This document shows positions 40,663-49,629 of a stretch of DNA of 64,000 nucleotides, in pieces. Below the pieces are notes generated by a model. That model saw only the letters and a list, made by a program, of their open reading frames with translations, had not been told where the DNA came from and searched no databases. This stretch comes from Alteripontixanthobacter maritimus (GTDB taxonomy: Bacteria > Pseudomonadota > Alphaproteobacteria > Sphingomonadales > Sphingomonadaceae). Each line of letters opens with the position of its first letter. The stretch's first letter is position 1. Location: assembly GCF_003340475.1 (NCBI RefSeq), contig NZ_QBKA01000002.1, positions 1,311,501 to 1,375,500 of the forward strand, read 5' to 3'. The translations under genes were made by a program, and so were the position numbers.

Positions 40663-40777
40663 ACCCTAGCACCACCTTCACAAGATGCGAGCGTTTGCGT
40701 AGGCGCGTTCTCCAGCACGCCATCGTTCCACTCCACCGTGCACGGGCGGAGACATGCGAACTTCAACGGAAAATCAG

Positions 40778-42184
40778 ATGACCAACCTCACCGACCAACC
40801 TTTCTTTTTCTGCGGCATCGGCGGGTCGGGAATGCTGCCGCTGGCGCAAATCCTGAAAGGTCGTGGGGCGGAGGTGGCAGGGTCCGACCGTAGTTTCGAC
40901 CAAGGCCGCACACCGGCCAAGTTCGCGGCGCTGGAACGGCAAGGCTTCCAGCTGCACCCGCAGGATGGCAGCGGTCTAGTGTCGGCAAATCAGATTCTGG
41001 TCGCTAGCGCCGCGGTCGAAGACAGCGTCCCCGAAGTCGTACGTGCGAAGGAACTGGGATGCCGGCGGATGACCCGCGCGGAGTTGCTGGCGGCGCTGTT
41101 CAACGATGCCCAAACCAGCGTCGGCATTGCCGGCACCAGCGGCAAGTCGACAGTGACCGGAATGCTCGGCTGGATACTGGCGGATGCGGATCGCGATCCC
41201 ACGATAATGAATGGCGCGGTGATGAAGAACTTCGTGACGGAGAACCGCCCTTTCGCCAGCGCGCAGGTGGGCAAGGGAGATGCGTTCGTATCCGAGGTGG
41301 ACGAAAGCGACGGGTCCATTGCCCTGTACGAACCGGCGGTCGCAGTGCTGTTGAATGTCAGCCTGGACCATAAGAGTATGGATGAATTGCGCGACTTGTT
41401 CGGCGCGTTTCTCGCCCGCTCCGGCCATGCGGTCGTCAATGCCGACGATAAAGAAGCGTTCGCGCTGGTCGCCAAGGCTGGCGGCGAAGTGACCACGTTC
41501 GGAATTGATAATGGCTGCGCCACATTAGTGGTGAAGGACGGCAGCATTGTGGATCGCGGGATGGAACAATCAACCATCGTGATTGATCGGCGCAGCGATA
41601 AGGAACACCGGCTCGATCTGCCCGTGCCCGGACGCCACAACTTGTCGAACGCGTTGGCTGCGCTGGCTGGTGCTCAGGCTGCCGGAGTGTCGCTGGCGGA
41701 CGGCGTGGCTGCGTTGGCGCAGTTCAAGGGGCTGGCGCGCCGGTTCGAGATCGTCGGCAGGGCGAACGACATTACGGTCATCGACGATTTCGGGCACAAT
41801 CCGGAAAAATGCGCGGCCACTTTACGCACGCTGAAAGCTCAGCCCGGCCGGGTCATCGCGTTTTTCCAGCCGCATGGTTACGGCCCGCTTCGCCAGATGG
41901 GGCGTGAACTGGCAGAAACTTTTGCGGCCGAACTGGGTACCGATGACGTGACGATCCTGTGCGATCCGGTTTACTTCGGCGGCACGGTTGACCGCAGCGA
42001 AGGCAGTGAGCGCATCGTAACGCTGATCCGCGAGGCTGGCGGCACAACGGAATACATCCCGAGCCGTGCGGCAAGCGGCGATCGGATGGTCGAGCTGGCC
42101 CAGCCGGACGATCGCATTGTCATCATGGGCGCGCGGGACGATACCCTCAGCGCATTTGCAAAGGGCGTGCTTGAACGGTTGTAA
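40778..42184 (+). CDS. Mur ligase family protein (MurC/Mpl-like)
   Basis: 468 aa. Three Mur-ligase domains: an N-terminal Rossmann part with FCGIGGSGMLPLA, a central ATPase domain with P-loop GTSGKST (the usual MurC/Mpl motif is GTHGKT), then NVSLDHKSMDEL, and a C-terminal domain with DDFGHNPEKCAATL. It may be UDP-N-acetylmuramate:tripeptide ligase (Mpl), given the divergent LD-carboxypeptidase, but the unusual P-loop leaves specificity open. The ATG at 40778 is chosen; one at 40754 has its GGAG only two bases away. Confidence 0.8.
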   Translation: MTNLTDQPFFFCGIGGSGMLPLAQILKGRGAEVAGSDRSFDQGRTPAKFAALERQGFQLHPQDGSGLVSANQILVASAAVEDSVPEVVRAKELGCRRMTRAELLAALFNDAQTSVGIAGTSGKSTVTGMLGWILADADRDPTIMNGAVMKNFVTENRPFASAQVGKGDAFVSEVDESDGSIALYEPAVAVLLNVSLDHKSMDELRDLFGAFLARSGHAVVNADDKEAFALVAKAGGEVTTFGIDNGCATLVVKDGSIVDRGMEQSTIVIDRRSDKEHRLDLPVPGRHNLSNALAALAGAQAAGVSLADGVAALAQFKGLARRFEIVGRANDITVIDDFGHNPEKCAATLRTLKAQPGRVIAFFQPHGYGPLRQMGRELAETFAAELGTDDVTILCDPVYFGGTVDRSEGSERIVTLIREAGGTTEYIPSRAASGDRMVELAQPDDRIVIMGARDDTLSAFAKGVLERL

Positions 42185-42214
42185 CGCCGGCCACGTTCTC
42201 GATCGACGTTCTGC

Positions 42215-43162
42215 TCAATGCGCTTCGCTCGCGCCGACCTTGAACACCTTGTGCAGAACCACCGCTATGATCGCGCCCACCACCAATGCCAGCACCGCCG
42301 ATAGGGCGGCGTAAGTCATCCAGCCCAGAAACCCGCCGAGCGATCCGGTCGTGGCTTTTAGCGCTTCCTCGATCCCGTGCGTCGCATCGTATAATGTGTG
42401 GAAGCCCAGCTCGTGCGTGCCATGCAGCAGAATGCCGCCGCCGACCCACAACATCGCAATGGTGCCGATAAAACTAAGCGCCTTCAGCAGATAGGGTACG
42501 AAAGCCACCAATCCGCGCCCGAAACGCTGCGCCAGCTCAGACCGCTTCTGCGCCAGGTGCAGACCGACATCATCCATCTTCACAATGATCGCCACTGCGC
42601 CATACACCACCACGGTCACCACGATCGCGACAAGAGCCAGTGCGAGACCGCGCTGCCACCACACATCCAGATCGATTTCGTTCAGAGTAATGGCCATGAT
42701 TTCGGCCGAAAGTATCAGATCGGTGCGGATTGCGCCCGATATGCGCTGTTCTTCGAATGCTGCAAGATCCTCGATTGGATCGTCCAGCGTCTTGCCGTGC
42801 TTCGCCCCGCCGAGCTTCTCCAGAACCTTTTCCGCCCCTTCATAAGCCAGGTACAACCCGCCCATCATGAGGAAGAATATGATCGCACCGGGCAGAAATT
42901 CGCTCAGCAAGATCGCGCCGGGCAGCAGGATCAGTAGTTTGTTTTTGAAACTGCCCTTCGTAATGTCCCAAATGATCGGCAGTTCGCGCGCAGGCGACAG
43001 CCCCGTAACGTAGCTTGGCGTTACTGCCGCATCGTCGATCACCACACCCGCCGTCTTCATACCGGCGCGGCTGGCGGCCACGCCGATATCGTCGACACTC
43101 GCCGCTGCTACTCTTGCAATAACCGCCACATCATCGAGCAGCGCAACCAATCCCCCGGGCAT
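42215..43162 (-). CDS. DUF808 (YedI-like) membrane protein
   Basis: 315 aa. Begins MPGGLVALLDDVAVIARVAAAS, the characteristic start of DUF808, with VIDDAAVTPSYVTGL and several transmembrane helices (about 85-115, 185-215, 235-260, 280-305). This family, which includes E. coli YedI, has no assigned function. The ATG at 43162 gives this standard N-terminus; the in-frame extension to 43258 is Arg-rich and atypical. It is divergent from rpsF and convergent with the Mur ligase gene. Confidence 0.88.
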   Translation of the reverse strand: MPGGLVALLDDVAVIARVAAASVDDIGVAASRAGMKTAGVVIDDAAVTPSYVTGLSPARELPIIWDITKGSFKNKLLILLPGAILLSEFLPGAIIFFLMMGGLYLAYEGAEKVLEKLGGAKHGKTLDDPIEDLAAFEEQRISGAIRTDLILSAEIMAITLNEIDLDVWWQRGLALALVAIVVTVVVYGAVAIIVKMDDVGLHLAQKRSELAQRFGRGLVAFVPYLLKALSFIGTIAMLWVGGGILLHGTHELGFHTLYDATHGIEEALKATTGSLGGFLGWMTYAALSAVLALVVGAIIAVVLHKVFKVGASEAH

Positions 43163-43305
43163 TCCAATTCCTTTTAAGTTTGTGCGCGCCTGATGCCCGC
43201 CGCTTCGCTGCCATGCAACAGTGCTTCTCACGGGCCTTGCTGCTTGCTTTCCCGGCATATTCCGCTATGCGCCCCTCTTCCCTGAACACAGGGACACTCA
43301 AGAAA

Positions 43306-43348
43306 GCCGGAGGGGCCCCGCAATCCCGCGGATCAGCCAGCGATCGGC
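43306..43348 (+). promoter_or_regulatory. Possible structured rpsF leader
   Basis: The 5' untranslated stretch before rpsF can form hairpins: CCCTG-AACA-CAGGG (43280-43293), and a larger interrupted stem closed by GCCG (43306-43309) and CGGC (43345-43348) with a GGGGCCCC core. Leaders of rpsF operons in many bacteria bind the S6:S18 complex through a CCG bulge; a CCG is present here, but the match is only suggestive. Confidence 0.3.
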
Positions 43349-43371
43349 ATTGAAATGTGAAAGGAAGCGAG

Positions 43372-43737
43372 ATGGCTCTATATGAGCATGTCTTTCTCGC
43401 GCGTCAGGATCTGAGCCAGTCTCAGGTCGACCAGCTGGCCGCAACCGCCACCGAAATTGTGGAAGCGAACAAGGGCAAGGTCACCAAGACGGAGACCTGG
43501 GGTCTCAAGAACCTCGCCTATAAGATCGACCGTAACCGCAAAGCGCACTTCGTCCTGCTTAACATCGATGGCCCCGGTGTCGTCGTGGAAGAGCTGGAGC
43601 GGCAGACCCGCATCAACGAAGATGTCATTCGTTACATGACCGTCCGCGTGGAAGAGCACGAGGAAGGTCCGTCCGTGATGATGCGCAAGAACGACCGCGA
43701 CCGCAAGCGTCGCTCCGACCGAGAGGACCGCGACTGA
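43372..43737 (+). CDS. rpsF: 30S ribosomal protein S6
   Basis: 121 aa. Starts [16 protein letters not shown] after AAGGAAG; contains the S6 signature [22 protein letters not shown] and [15 protein letters not shown]. The C-terminal tail is Arg/Asp/Lys-rich and lacks the terminal Glu pair of E. coli S6 to which RimK adds glutamates; it ends in DREDRD. It is the first gene of rpsF-rpsR-rplI; its stop overlaps the rpsR start (TGATG). A rimK gene lies about 900 bases beyond rplI. Confidence 0.97.
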   Translation: MALYEHVFLARQDLSQSQVDQLAATATEIVEANKGKVTKTETWGLKNLAYKIDRNRKAHFVLLNIDGPGVVVEELERQTRINEDVIRYMTVRVEEHEEGPSVMMRKNDRDRKRRSDREDRD

Positions 43738-43961
43738 TGGCCCGTCCATTTTTCCGCCGCCGCAAGACTTGCCCGTTTTCGGGCGAAGGCGCACCGACGA
43801 TCGATTACAAAGACGTACGCCTGCTTCAGGGCTTCATGTCTGAACGCGGCAAGATCGTGCCGTCCCGCATCACCGCCGTTTCTGCAAAGAAGCAGCGTGA
43901 ACTCGCCAAGGCTATCAAGCGTTCGCGCCAGATCGGCCTTCTGCCCTTCATCGTGAAGTAG
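43737..43961 (+). CDS. rpsR: 30S ribosomal protein S18
   Basis: 74 aa. The typical S18 sequence: basic N-terminus [14 protein letters not shown], then [19 protein letters not shown] and the RNA-binding [10 protein letters not shown] near the end. S18 pairs with S6 on the platform of the small subunit. The start overlaps the rpsF stop by one base; rplI follows after 10 bases. Confidence 0.98.
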   Translation: MARPFFRRRKTCPFSGEGAPTIDYKDVRLLQGFMSERGKIVPSRITAVSAKKQRELAKAIKRSRQIGLLPFIVK

Positions 43962-43971
43962 GAGACAGAAT

Positions 43972-44634
43972 ATGGATATCATTCTCCTCGAACGGATCGA
44001 GAAGCTGGGCACCATCGGTGACGTCGTCACAGTGAAAGATGGCTACGCCCGCAATTTCCTGCTTCCACAGAAGAAGGCCCTTCGCGCTAACGCCGCCAAC
44101 AAGCAGGTGTTCGAAGCGAACAAGGACCGTCTGGAACAGGAAAACGCGGAACGCCGCAGCGAAGCCGAAAAGGCTGGCGAAAAGATCGACGGCACGGAAA
44201 TCGTGCTGATCCGCCAGTCCTCCAACTCCGGCCAGCTTTACGGTTCCGTCAATGTGCGCGACATCGTGGCCGGTCTGGAAGACAAAGGTCATTCGGTCGA
44301 CAAAAAGCAGGTCGTGATGGGCAGCCCCATCAAGACCATCGGCATGTTCGACGTGAACGTGGTGCTACACCCTGAAGTTCGCATTATCGTGAAGGCCAAT
44401 GTGGCCCGCTCCGACGACGAGGCCGAATTGCAGAGCCAGGGCGTCGACGTGATGGCCGCCATGTTCCAGGACGAACAGGCAGCCGAAGGCGGCGAAGGCT
44501 TTACCGAAACGGTCGATCCCACGCTGGAGCCGGGCGAAATCCCCGCCGATATGCTGGAAGACGGCGTGAGCAACGAAGATGGCGAAACCACCACCGAAGC
44601 GCTGATCGAGGCAACCGACCCCGACAACGCCTGA
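43972..44634 (+). CDS. rplI: 50S ribosomal protein L9 with acidic C-terminal extension
   Basis: 220 aa, against about 150 in most bacteria. Residues 1-150 are ordinary L9: MDIILLERIEKLGTIGDVV, the GYARNFLLPQKKA segment, the long connecting helix, and the C-terminal domain with KTIGMFDVNVVLHPEV. The remaining about 60 residues are Glu/Asp/Thr-rich, low in complexity and probably disordered. It is the last gene of the operon, followed by a strong terminator. Confidence 0.96.
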   Translation: MDIILLERIEKLGTIGDVVTVKDGYARNFLLPQKKALRANAANKQVFEANKDRLEQENAERRSEAEKAGEKIDGTEIVLIRQSSNSGQLYGSVNVRDIVAGLEDKGHSVDKKQVVMGSPIKTIGMFDVNVVLHPEVRIIVKANVARSDDEAELQSQGVDVMAAMFQDEQAAEGGEGFTETVDPTLEPGEIPADMLEDGVSNEDGETTTEALIEATDPDNA

Positions 44635-44653
44635 GGCGATTAGCTTTGCCGAC

Positions 44654-44696
44654 AAAAAAGGGGCGCGAACCTGAGTGGTTCGCGCCCCCTTTTTCT
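44654..44696. terminator. Bidirectional rho-independent terminator between rplI and rimK
   Basis: A perfect 12-bp stem GGGGCGCGAACC / GGTTCGCGCCCC with a five-base loop, an A-run on the left and a T-run on the right. It therefore works for rplI on the plus strand and for rimK, which ends at 44738, on the minus strand. Confidence 0.9.
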
Positions 44697-44737
44697 ATGG
44701 GTATACCCGCGAGCGCGATGCAGTTGTCACGGGAAAG

Positions 44738-45643
44738 TCAGCCCTTCCCTTTTGTTTTCGTTTTGCCGGTCTTTGCATTGGCTTCGATGAACTCGATAAT
44801 CTGCCCGGCTATGTCCTTGCCAGTGGCGTTTTCGATGCCTTCAAGGCCAGGCGAGCTGTTCACCTCCATGATGACCGGACCGTGGTTCGACCGCAGCAGG
44901 TCCACGCCGCACACGTTCAGCCCCATTGCCTTTGCAGCGCGGACGGCGGTAGAGCGTTCTTCCGGCGTAATCTTGATCAGCTGCGCGCTGCCGCCGCGGT
45001 GGAGGTTGGAGCGGAATTCGCCTTCCGCGCCCTGACGCTTCATCGCCGCAACCACCTTGCCGCCGACCACCAGGCAGCGGATGTCGGACCCGCCCGCTTC
45101 CTTGATGAATTCCTGCACCATGATGGCGATGTTCGCGCCGCGAAACGCTTCAATAATAGATGCACCGCCCTTCAAGGTTTCGGCCAGTACCACGCCGATG
45201 CCCTGCGTGCCTTCCAACAGCTTGATCACCACCGGTGGACCATTCACCGCCTTGATGATTTGCTCCGCCTGCTTGGGATCGTTGGCATAAGCCGTCAGCG
45301 GCAGGCCGAGGCCGTATTTGGCCATGATCTGGGTTGAGCGCAGCTTGTCGCGGCTGCGGCCAATGGCCACGCTTTCATTCAGAGACCATACGCCGCCCAT
45401 TTCGAACTGGCGCAGCACGGCAAGGCCGTATGCGGTGATCGACGCACCAATGCGCGGAATGACCGCCTCGTATCCACCGAGCGTTTCCCCGCGGTACATG
45501 ACCGTCGGGCGGTGACTTGCGATGTTCACCGTGCAGCGCGTGGTGTTGAGTATGTCGAGCGTATGGCCCCGCGCCTCCGCCGCCTCCACCAGCCGCTTGT
45601 GCGAATAGAGGTTCGGATTGCGGGCGAGCATGGCGATCTTCAT
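44738..45643 (-). CDS. rimK: RimK-family alpha-L-glutamate ligase
   Basis: 301 aa ATP-grasp ligase with the RimK layout: N-terminal [42 protein letters not shown]-binding [43 protein letters not shown], and the metal-binding [15 protein letters not shown]. RimK adds glutamates to the C-terminus of ribosomal protein S6 in E. coli. Here the S6 operon faces it across a shared terminator. It is the last gene of an M2 peptidase/retropepsin/rimK operon, 10 bases after the protease gene. The Lys/Thr-rich tail ([11 protein letters not shown]) is unusual. Confidence 0.93.
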   Translation of the reverse strand: MKIAMLARNPNLYSHKRLVEAAEARGHTLDILNTTRCTVNIASHRPTVMYRGETLGGYEAVIPRIGASITAYGLAVLRQFEMGGVWSLNESVAIGRSRDKLRSTQIMAKYGLGLPLTAYANDPKQAEQIIKAVNGPPVVIKLLEGTQGIGVVLAETLKGGASIIEAFRGANIAIMVQEFIKEAGGSDIRCLVVGGKVVAAMKRQGAEGEFRSNLHRGGSAQLIKITPEERSTAVRAAKAMGLNVCGVDLLRSNHGPVIMEVNSSPGLEGIENATGKDIAGQIIEFIEANAKTGKTKTKGKG

Positions 45644-45653
45644 GGCAGTTTCC

Positions 45654-46169
45654 TCAAGTGGAGCGTAAATTCAGAATTGCAGCGCGTTCGTCCGGTGCGC
45701 TTTGCAGGTAAGAGCGCCCGGAATCCACCAGGAACCTGCGCCGTAATGCGGTACGGCCGACCAGTATGGGGAATTGCATTTCGCTGCGGTCGGCCAGACT
45801 GAACTCGACCGGGAAACTGCTGGCACCCAGCTGCATCATGGTCTTGATGATGTGCCGTTCCTGCCCCTCCCCGTTCGAACTCGTCACGGTGCGGCGGTCG
45901 GCGCGCTTTACTTCGAGCGTAACGGGTTCGCTTTGCCCGTCGCCGATATCGAGCAGAAAGCGCAGCCAGTGATGGCCGTCCTTGTCGAAGCTCTCGATTT
46001 CCGTCGCGTGGAGCGATGACGTGCGCGCGCCTGTATCGATCTTGGCCGGAATGCGGCGACCACACAGATCGGGAAGAGTGACCAATTCCCGCCACCCGAC
46101 CCGCTGTGTAGTCTTGCCAATACTGGCCCCGGCGACATCGCCTGGCGCAGGGCTGCCAGTGCTTACCAC
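45654..46169 (-). CDS. Retropepsin-like RimB/ATP-dependent zinc protease family protein
   Basis: 171 aa from the GTG at 46169. The core [32 protein letters not shown] carries the aspartic-protease-like DTGA motif, followed by the family segments [13 protein letters not shown] and [23 protein letters not shown]. These proteins are annotated as ATP-dependent zinc proteases and resemble retropepsins; their genes often neighbour rimK and their substrates are not settled. The GTG overlaps the M2 peptidase stop; an ATG at 46205 would overlap it by 43 bases. Start uncertain. Confidence 0.85.
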   Translation of the reverse strand: MVSTGSPAPGDVAGASIGKTTQRVGWRELVTLPDLCGRRIPAKIDTGARTSSLHATEIESFDKDGHHWLRFLLDIGDGQSEPVTLEVKRADRRTVTSSNGEGQERHIIKTMMQLGASSFPVEFSLADRSEMQFPILVGRTALRRRFLVDSGRSYLQSAPDERAAILNLRST

Positions 46170-48067
46170 CCGGTCTGCTTGCCCTTGTTCTGCTCGTCCA
46201 ACCATGCCTGCAGCGGCGCGAAATATTCCAGCAGTGCCGTGCCGGTCATTTCGCGCGTGCCGGTAAAGGCTTCCAGCGCATCGGGCCAGGGCTTGGACGC
46301 GCCCATTTCGAGCATGGCATTGAGGTTCTTGCCAACATCCTCGTTGCCGTAAAACGAACAGCGATGCAGCGGACCTTCCCAGCCAGCCTGATCACACGCA
46401 GCCTTGTAAAACTGGAACTGCAGAATGTGTGCAAGGAAGTAGCGTGTGTAAGGGGTGTTGCCGGGAATGTGATACTTCGCGCCCGGATCGAAAGCGTCAG
46501 CTGGACGCGCCACCGGTGGGGTCACTCCCTGATATTCGCGCTTCAGATCGTGCCAGGCGTCGTTGTAGGTGGCTGGCGCGATGGAGCCATCGAACACGCC
46601 CCAGCGCCATTTATCGACCAGCAGGCCAAATGGCAGAAATGCCACCTTATCCATTGCCTGCCGCAGCAACAGGCCGATATCCTTGTCTGCGCTCGGTACA
46701 CGCTCCCTGTCCAGCATGTCGATCTGCACGAGATATTCGGGGGTAATGCTCAAGGCAATCATGTCACCGATGGCTTCGTGGAAGCCGTCGTTCGCGCCAT
46801 TGAGGTGCAGGTAGTCCTGCTTGTTATAAGCGCGCTGGTAGTAATTGTGGCCAAGCTCGTGGTGGATCACCGTGAAGTCTTCGGCGTTTTTCTTGATGCA
46901 CATCTTGATGCGGATATCGTCCACCTGGTCGATGTTCCACGCGCTGGCATGGCAGACCACTTCGCGGTCGGCAGGTTTGGTGAACTGGCTGCGGTCGTAA
47001 AAGGTTTCAGGCAGGGGATCGAAGCCGAGCGAGGAGAAGAATTTCTCACCCACGCGAACCATTTCCACCTCGTCGATGCCTTTTGCGGCGATGAGGTCGG
47101 TCACGTCATAACCGATATCGCCTGCGCCGGCCGGGGCGACCAGAGGGTAGATGCTGCCCCAGCTTTGCGCCCACATGTTACCGAGCAGATCGGCACGAAT
47201 GGCACCGGTCGCAGGCTGCACTGCATCGCCGTGCTTTTCATTCAGCTTCGTGCGGACATAGGTGTGCAAACTGTCGTACAGCGGCTTTACTTCCTGCCAA
47301 AGCCGCTCCGTTTCGGCGGCGAAATCGTCGGCCGGCATGTCATAACCGCTGCGCCACATCGCGCCGACATCGGTGAAGCCAAGTTCTTTTGCCCCGTCAT
47401 TCGCGATGGCGACCATGCGCGCATAGTCATCCTTCATCGGTGCACCGACATTTGTGTGCCAACTGGCCCACATTTCCGCCAGTTCGGCAGGCGTCCGGTC
47501 GAGATTGCCCATCTCTGCCTCGATGTCCGAGCCGTTGATCGGCTCGCCGTTCAACACGCCCTTGCCCTTGCCATATTGCGAATTCAGCTTGGTCGCGATT
47601 TCGTTCAACTCGACTGCCGCCCCGTCCGTGGTCGGGGCCGGCAGAACGATCATATTGCGCAACATATCGAGCTTACGCGCGACTTCGGCATCGAGCCCGG
47701 GAACCTGCGCGTATTTGGCTGCTTCCAAAGCGTAATCGACGCTTTTGGTCGTACCCTCGGCGCCGATTTCCGCCGCCATCGCGTCGGTGTCGGGCGTAAT
47801 GTAGGTCGCGTTGACCCAATAGATGCGGCTGGCGCGGATCGAGTAACCCAGCATGTCCTTTTCAACCATGTCCACCCATGCGGCTGCGCCCGCAGGTGTC
47901 ATTGGGTAGGTAGCGCTGGCAGTGTCCTGCGCCATGGCGGCCGATATAGAGTGCGCCAACGGCTGCACGACTTCCCCGGCAGATGCGGGCGCGGCGATGC
48001 CGACGGCCAAGGCGGCAAGCGCGGATGTAGGGATCAGGGCGGACCGTTTGAAAGCGGCAAGGTTCAT
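46163..48067 (-). CDS. M2-family (ACE-like) peptidyl-dipeptidase, exported
   Basis: 634 aa. The signal peptide ends near AAPASA (about residue 30). The M2 zinc site is VIHHELGHNYY (HExxH) with the third ligand Glu in GANDGFHEAIGD about 24 residues later. GVTPPVARPADAFDPGAKYHI and NTPYTRYFLAHILQFQFYKAAC are standard ACE-family segments, including chloride/substrate-pocket residues. It should release dipeptides from peptides in the periplasm. The stop overlaps the start of the retropepsin-like gene, so it leads an operon ending in rimK. Confidence 0.95.
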   Translation of the reverse strand: MNLAAFKRSALIPTSALAALAVGIAAPASAGEVVQPLAHSISAAMAQDTASATYPMTPAGAAAWVDMVEKDMLGYSIRASRIYWVNATYITPDTDAMAAEIGAEGTTKSVDYALEAAKYAQVPGLDAEVARKLDMLRNMIVLPAPTTDGAAVELNEIATKLNSQYGKGKGVLNGEPINGSDIEAEMGNLDRTPAELAEMWASWHTNVGAPMKDDYARMVAIANDGAKELGFTDVGAMWRSGYDMPADDFAAETERLWQEVKPLYDSLHTYVRTKLNEKHGDAVQPATGAIRADLLGNMWAQSWGSIYPLVAPAGAGDIGYDVTDLIAAKGIDEVEMVRVGEKFFSSLGFDPLPETFYDRSQFTKPADREVVCHASAWNIDQVDDIRIKMCIKKNAEDFTVIHHELGHNYYQRAYNKQDYLHLNGANDGFHEAIGDMIALSITPEYLVQIDMLDRERVPSADKDIGLLLRQAMDKVAFLPFGLLVDKWRWGVFDGSIAPATYNDAWHDLKREYQGVTPPVARPADAFDPGAKYHIPGNTPYTRYFLAHILQFQFYKAACDQAGWEGPLHRCSFYGNEDVGKNLNAMLEMGASKPWPDALEAFTGTREMTGTALLEYFAPLQAWLDEQNKGKQTGW

Positions 48068-48210
48068 GAATGCATCCTCTGAAACTGCGGGCCGATAGTG
48101 TCAGCCTTCGTGCCTATCGGTCTGGACCTCAACCGCGCCTTAATCAAGCATCGCGGGCGTGTGGGTACGGACAATCGACAGGGTAGTTACGCTTGGCAGG
48201 GCGCCAGTGG

Positions 48211-48969
48211 CTACCCCTTCAGGTAGTCCACCAGCGCGCGGCCCAGATGCGGCTTGGTGACGGAGCCCATATGGGTGCCGGGCACGGTAGCATGACTCGC
48301 ATTCGGCAAGGCTTCGGCCAACGCATCGGGCGAGCCATTGTCCCGGTCCTCATCCCCGCACAGGACCAGGGTCGGCATGGTCAGCGCGGCCAGGTCTTTA
48401 GGCGCGGTATCGCCCACCGATTGCAACAGCAAGCGCGCGGCCTTCCGATCAATCTTCTGCGACTTCATAAACGCAACGGAATAGAACGCCGGATCGCCGT
48501 GCTTCACGCTATCGAACCGGTCGATCGCATCGATGAAAAACGCCGCGCGGTCGTTCCAGCCGGCCAACCCCTCCAGCCCCATGCCAGCAAGCACCAGCCG
48601 GCGCGGTCTCAGGCCGCCGATAACGGCCCGCACCGCCGTCCGCGCGCCGAGCGAGAAGCCGACCAGATCGTACTGGTCGAGCCCCAGCGCCTCGACCACG
48701 GCAAGCGCGTCCAGCATCAGCACATCGGGCGGATAATGCGCAGGATCATGCGGCGCTCCGCTTTGCCCATGAGCGCGCAGATCAGGCATAATCGCCTCGA
48801 ACCCGGCATCGGCTAACGCCTGCGCGTGGCCGAACTTCATCCAGTTCATGGTGGCATCGGAAAACAAGCCATGAAGGAGCAGCACCGGCCTGCCTGCACC
48901 CAGTCTGTGAATGGTCAGTTCGACACCGTCGAAGGATCGGATGGTCTCGTGCCGCGCGGTATCGTTCAT
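48211..48969 (-). CDS. Alpha/beta fold hydrolase
   Basis: 252 aa. Oxyanion-hole region LLLHGLFSDATMNW, nucleophile elbow GFSLGART, acid in CGDEDRDNG and histidine in GTHMGSV. It is of general esterase/hydrolase type, without a recognisable substrate. The ATG at 48969 overlaps the stop of the upstream isomerase-like gene (ATGA), so translation is coupled; the two may act in one degradative step. Confidence 0.85.
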   Translation of the reverse strand: MNDTARHETIRSFDGVELTIHRLGAGRPVLLLHGLFSDATMNWMKFGHAQALADAGFEAIMPDLRAHGQSGAPHDPAHYPPDVLMLDALAVVEALGLDQYDLVGFSLGARTAVRAVIGGLRPRRLVLAGMGLEGLAGWNDRAAFFIDAIDRFDSVKHGDPAFYSVAFMKSQKIDRKAARLLLQSVGDTAPKDLAALTMPTLVLCGDEDRDNGSPDALAEALPNASHATVPGTHMGSVTKPHLGRALVDYLKG

Positions 48970-49613
48970 CGTTCGGCCAGCCCCTTTTCGTTCATGCGCC
49001 ACAGTACCATTTCGATGCGATCTTGCCCAAAGAACGGTTCGCCGTCGAATACCAGGGTTGGCACGCCCCAATGGCCGGCCTCTTCCAAAGCCTGCTGGTT
49101 AGCCGTTATTTCCGCGTCGAGCGTTGCGGCATCGGTTTCGGCCGCCTGCTCCATGCTCGTCCAGCTCAATCCCGCGCTTTCGGCGGCGCGTTGTAAGTGA
49201 TCGCCTTCGTGCCACCCGGCGGTCCCGCCCCAGATCTGACGTGCCGCTTCGTCGGCGAAGGCGAGGCCTTTGCCATGCCGCGCGGCCACCTGACCCAGCC
49301 TTGTCAGCCAGTGGATGTGCGGTTGGTCCTCGGCGATCTTCCGCGTTGCCATGTCCTGTTTCACGGGATCAGGGTTCGGAGCGGCAAATGGTATGTCGTG
49401 AAAGGCGGCCACCCGGACCATGTCGCGCATCGTGTAGCCGAGCCAGTTCGGGTGGTTGCGTTCGAAGAAATCGGGCTGGCGGATGGCCAATGGATAGACC
49501 GGGCGCAAAGCGATCTCGACGTCGAACATGTCAGCAAGCGCGCGATAGCGCCCGATCGCGAGGTAGCTGTAGGGCGAACGAAAGCTGAAATAGAGTTCGG
49601 CGTGTAAGGTCAT
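48966..49613 (-). CDS. DsbA-like / 2-hydroxychromene-2-carboxylate isomerase family protein (GST kappa)
   Basis: 215 aa. The thioredoxin-like start LYFSFRSPYSYLAIGRYR, with the SPYSY element that binds glutathione in this family, and the end GVPTLVFDGEPFFGQDRIEMVLW are typical of HCCA isomerases and kappa-class GSTs. There is no CxxC pair. It could act in aromatic degradation or glutathione transfer. The ATG at 49613 is the first with a proper N-terminus; the longer frame to 49703 runs into the neighbour lipoprotein gene. Confidence 0.85.
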   Translation of the reverse strand: MTLHAELYFSFRSPYSYLAIGRYRALADMFDVEIALRPVYPLAIRQPDFFERNHPNWLGYTMRDMVRVAAFHDIPFAAPNPDPVKQDMATRKIAEDQPHIHWLTRLGQVAARHGKGLAFADEAARQIWGGTAGWHEGDHLQRAAESAGLSWTSMEQAAETDAATLDAEITANQQALEEAGHWGVPTLVFDGEPFFGQDRIEMVLWRMNEKGLAER

Positions 49614-49629
49614 TCGCGCGCAGTCCTTA

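Noticed and set aside
46364-48082. A 572-codon plus-strand frame opposite the M2 peptidase
   Set aside because: Shadow of the peptidase gene with its HExxH site; no independent evidence.
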